From positions 1-64,000 of the forward strand of contig JASEVX010000113.1 of assembly GCA_031761405.1 (NCBI GenBank): DNA of 64,000 bases, given 5' to 3'. The notes below the pieces were generated by a model. It was not told the DNA's origin and ran no database searches. It worked only from the letters and a program-made list of their open reading frames with translations. Below, piece by piece: positions 61,574 to 64,000 of the stretch (positions are counted from its first letter, which is position 1; each line of letters opens with the position of its first letter). The DNA is from Serripes groenlandicus. Lineage: Eukaryota; Mollusca; Bivalvia; Cardiida; Cardiidae. Made by a program: the position numbers and the translations under genes.

Positions 61574-64000
61574 TTGACTTTTGCTCATGTTCAGTCAAGA
61601 ATGTGCTGCACTAGTTTTTTGGAATACAATCCAAACAATCCTGATAGCGCGGTGCGATCGTACAGAGAATATATCGATACCCTGTACGACTTATGGCAAT
61701 CTTACTCAGAATTTGGTACAGTCATATTTATGGGTGACTTTAACACTAATTTAGTGAATGAGAATATAAACCGCACTAGTAGCAGAGAGGGCATATTTCG
61801 CCGATTTATTCTAGAAAATAATAGTTTTTCTGTAAGTGTCTTCCATGAACGGTCATGAGAGTCATCGTCATTTGTCTCTTATGACAATTCTTCTGAAAGC
61901 CTTATAGATCACATCATCTTTCCAATAGAGAAAGCAGACTGTGTATCAGATAGTATGATACTCGATGATGATTGTTTAAACGTCTGAAGGCATAGACCTT
62001 TTGTTTGCTGTTTTGATATTCCTATTAATAATATTCTGGCTGCAGAGCATATTAACTGGCCAAAAGTTAATAATACGGAAAAAGAATGTTTTTGGCACAG
62101 TTTAGAACAGTCTAATGCTCTATTAAGTGCCCTATACAAACCCTTACAAACAGTAGAAGATATTAGTTTAATGCATGACAGATTAGTTAGTGCTATTTAC
62201 CATGTCTCAAGTCTTTCCTTTAGACTGAGAAAGTTCAGAACCTTTCTAAAACCCTACTGGGATGATGAACTCAAAACATTTCATTCCACAATAAGGGTAA
62301 AAAGAGCAAATTGGAAAGCTGCTGGCAATCCAAGAAATCCTCATCCTATATATATATTGAGTATAAACATGCAAAATGCAATTTCAGACGTCTCCATAGA
62401 CATAAAGTATCGGATTATATGCAAAAGCAGGATGACATTATTGACAGCGCTGCCGAAAAAGACAGAAATTTATTTTGGACCCGTTTACAACGCCGCCGCA
62501 ATGCGAATAGTCCTTGCGCAGGCGCAGAAATAAAATCGAAAATATTGTTTACTGAGACGCCGCGGTTATCAATGATAAACGGCAACGATATTTTACTGAA
62601 CTGTATAAGGCGTCCGAAAATTCGAGATATGATAGTGGCTGGAAACAATATGTTGATATGTCTGTCAATAACTTTCAGAATCTGAGCATATGTTACGACA
62701 TGCCGCCCGTTACGGCTTCCGAAATTTTTGAAATACTGAAAACCTGTAAACTAGGTAAAATGTGCGGGTGAAGACAATGTCTATTACGAACATTTAAAGA
62801 ATGGTTGACAAGTATTGTTTAAAACATTAGCAAGATTATTTTCTGCAACTTTCACCTTCAATTACGTCCCACCAAAGATGAATAGAGGTATAATTAATAC
62901 TGTTCACAAAGGTGGTAGAAAACGTTATGATGATCCCGCTAACTACCGGACCATAACTCTTACCTCTTCTATACTGAAAGTGTTTGAAGGGATTATGCTG
63001 CGTCGTTCACAAAGCGTCATCTTAGATAAGCTTAATATACAACAAGGGGGCTTTCAGTCACAATTAGGGTGCATGATGATGTCTTTTTCCTTAAAGGAAT
63101 GCATCATGTTTGAAACGAAAACCATAGTAAGGCGTATGTTTGCTTTCTAGATGCTAATCAGGCGTTCGACCGTGTTTGGCATAACGGACTATTCGTTAAA
63201 CTCATTGAAATCGGTATCAGTTATCTGTTAATTAAAACATACATTAATAATCGTTTGTTTAGATCAATGGTAAGCCGAGTAATGAACGGGTCGGTCTTAT
63301 CTAACAAAATAAAACTACAACAGGGTACCAGACAGGGCGGTAAAAGTTCCCCTATATTGTACTTTTTCTTCAGAAATGAACTCATACAAGAGCTAGAGCA
63401 ATCAAATCTTGGATTTGGTATCTTTGACAGATCATTTAGTAGTCCTATGGTCGCTGATGATATGGTTTTAGTCAGTCTATTTTTTGATCAGATGTTATAA
63501 ATATGTAATAATTACTCATGTAAATGGCGTTTTGAATACAACGCCTCTAAATGTGCTGTTATAGTGTTTAATGAGAGTAAAAACGACTACTCGAAACAAA
63601 ATAGAAAATGGCAAATGGGTAATCATTTAATTATTGAGTGTACAAACTACACCCATCTCGTTATTATACTGAACAAATACTTTAATATCAATAACAACAT
63701 ACAACAAGCGTGCAATAAGTTTCGAAGCACAATACTAAGTATATGTAATACTGGCCAGTTCAATGTCCATACTCTATTATCTTGTATAAGTCTATTGTTT
63801 TGCCAACACGTATGTATGGGTGTGAGCTCTGGGATACATTATCTGCTACAAACCGTGCACAGCTTCAAAGATCACAAATGTTCTGTCTGAAAGTCATTCA
63901 GAAATTGCCATTGACTGCCAACAGCTCAATCCTGCTAAATGCTGCTGGAGTGTTGTCATTTCGTGGAGAAATAAATTAAAGGAAGCTGGGATTTCTTAGG
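61574..64000 (+). mobile_element. Decayed non-LTR retrotransposon (endonuclease plus reverse transcriptase)
   Basis: The 3' half of an apurinic-type endonuclease is seen (VIFMGDFNTNLVN, then SLIDHIIFP), followed by reverse transcriptase blocks: PANYRTITLTSSILKVFEGI, FLDANQAFDRVWHNGLF, LQQGTRQGGKSSPILY and PMVADDMVLVS, where the catalytic FADD/YADD appears as VADD. The C-terminal part reads VLPTRMYGCELWDTLSA. Stops and frameshifts near 61857, 61985, 62690, 62770, 63150 and 63500 break the frame. The 5' end is truncated and the 3' end lies outside the window. It resembles CR1/L2/Jockey-type elements; the clade is not resolved. Confidence 0.9.

Overview
The window is AT-rich nuclear DNA from a metazoan, most likely a bivalve mollusc. 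Coding information is cut into short exons with GT/AG borders. The repeats are eukaryotic: a tRNA-derived SINE, decayed non-LTR retrotransposons, a PIF/Harbinger element, foldback MITEs and long intronic minisatellites. Several repeat consensus stretches resemble ones I recall from bivalve genomes; that placement is from memory. I see no rRNA, functional tRNA, CRISPR array or bacterial operon.

One gene dominates. It lies on the minus strand from about 47.86 kb down to a TAA stop at 9.746 kb and encodes a receptor-type protein tyrosine phosphatase (RPTP). I read 27 exons whose borders and phases agree. In transcription order they give: a fucolectin/F5-8C-type galactose-binding domain (2 exons), two EGF-like exons of 135 bp, five EGF-like exons of exactly 141 bp, one 129-bp EGF-like exon, a transmembrane exon, two juxtamembrane exons, an apparently active phosphatase domain D1 (9 exons) and a degenerate domain D2 (9 exons). 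The chain is about 1,221 residues from the galactose-binding domain to the stop. The signal-peptide exon, promoter and 5' UTR were not found. D1 keeps the pTyr loop, WPD loop, [12 protein letters not shown]-loop and Q-loop. D2 has lost the P-loop Cys and Arg and the WPD loop, so it looks like a pseudophosphatase.

The ectodomain region (34-48 kb) has grown by local duplication: repeated EGF exon plus intron cassettes, at least seven decayed EGF exon copies, and two related intronic minisatellites. One further EGF exon (35.05-35.18 kb) keeps its frame but has lost its acceptor AG.

Region by region: 0.3-1.6 kb tandem satellite; 1.6-5.7 kb no gene recognised; 5.7-9.1 kb duplicated repeats interrupted by a foldback element; 9.7-33.3 kb cytoplasmic and transmembrane exons, with large minisatellites in the introns at 9.9-10.9 and 25.7-27.5 kb; 34.3-47.9 kb ectodomain exons, with a 1,068-bp foldback element at 35.4-36.5 kb; 48-55 kb repeat-dense upstream sequence; 55.4 kb a decayed copy of the first galactose-binding exon; 55.7-58.9 kb nothing recognised; 58.9-60.7 kb a decayed Harbinger transposon; 61.6-64.0 kb a decayed non-LTR retrotransposon running off the end.
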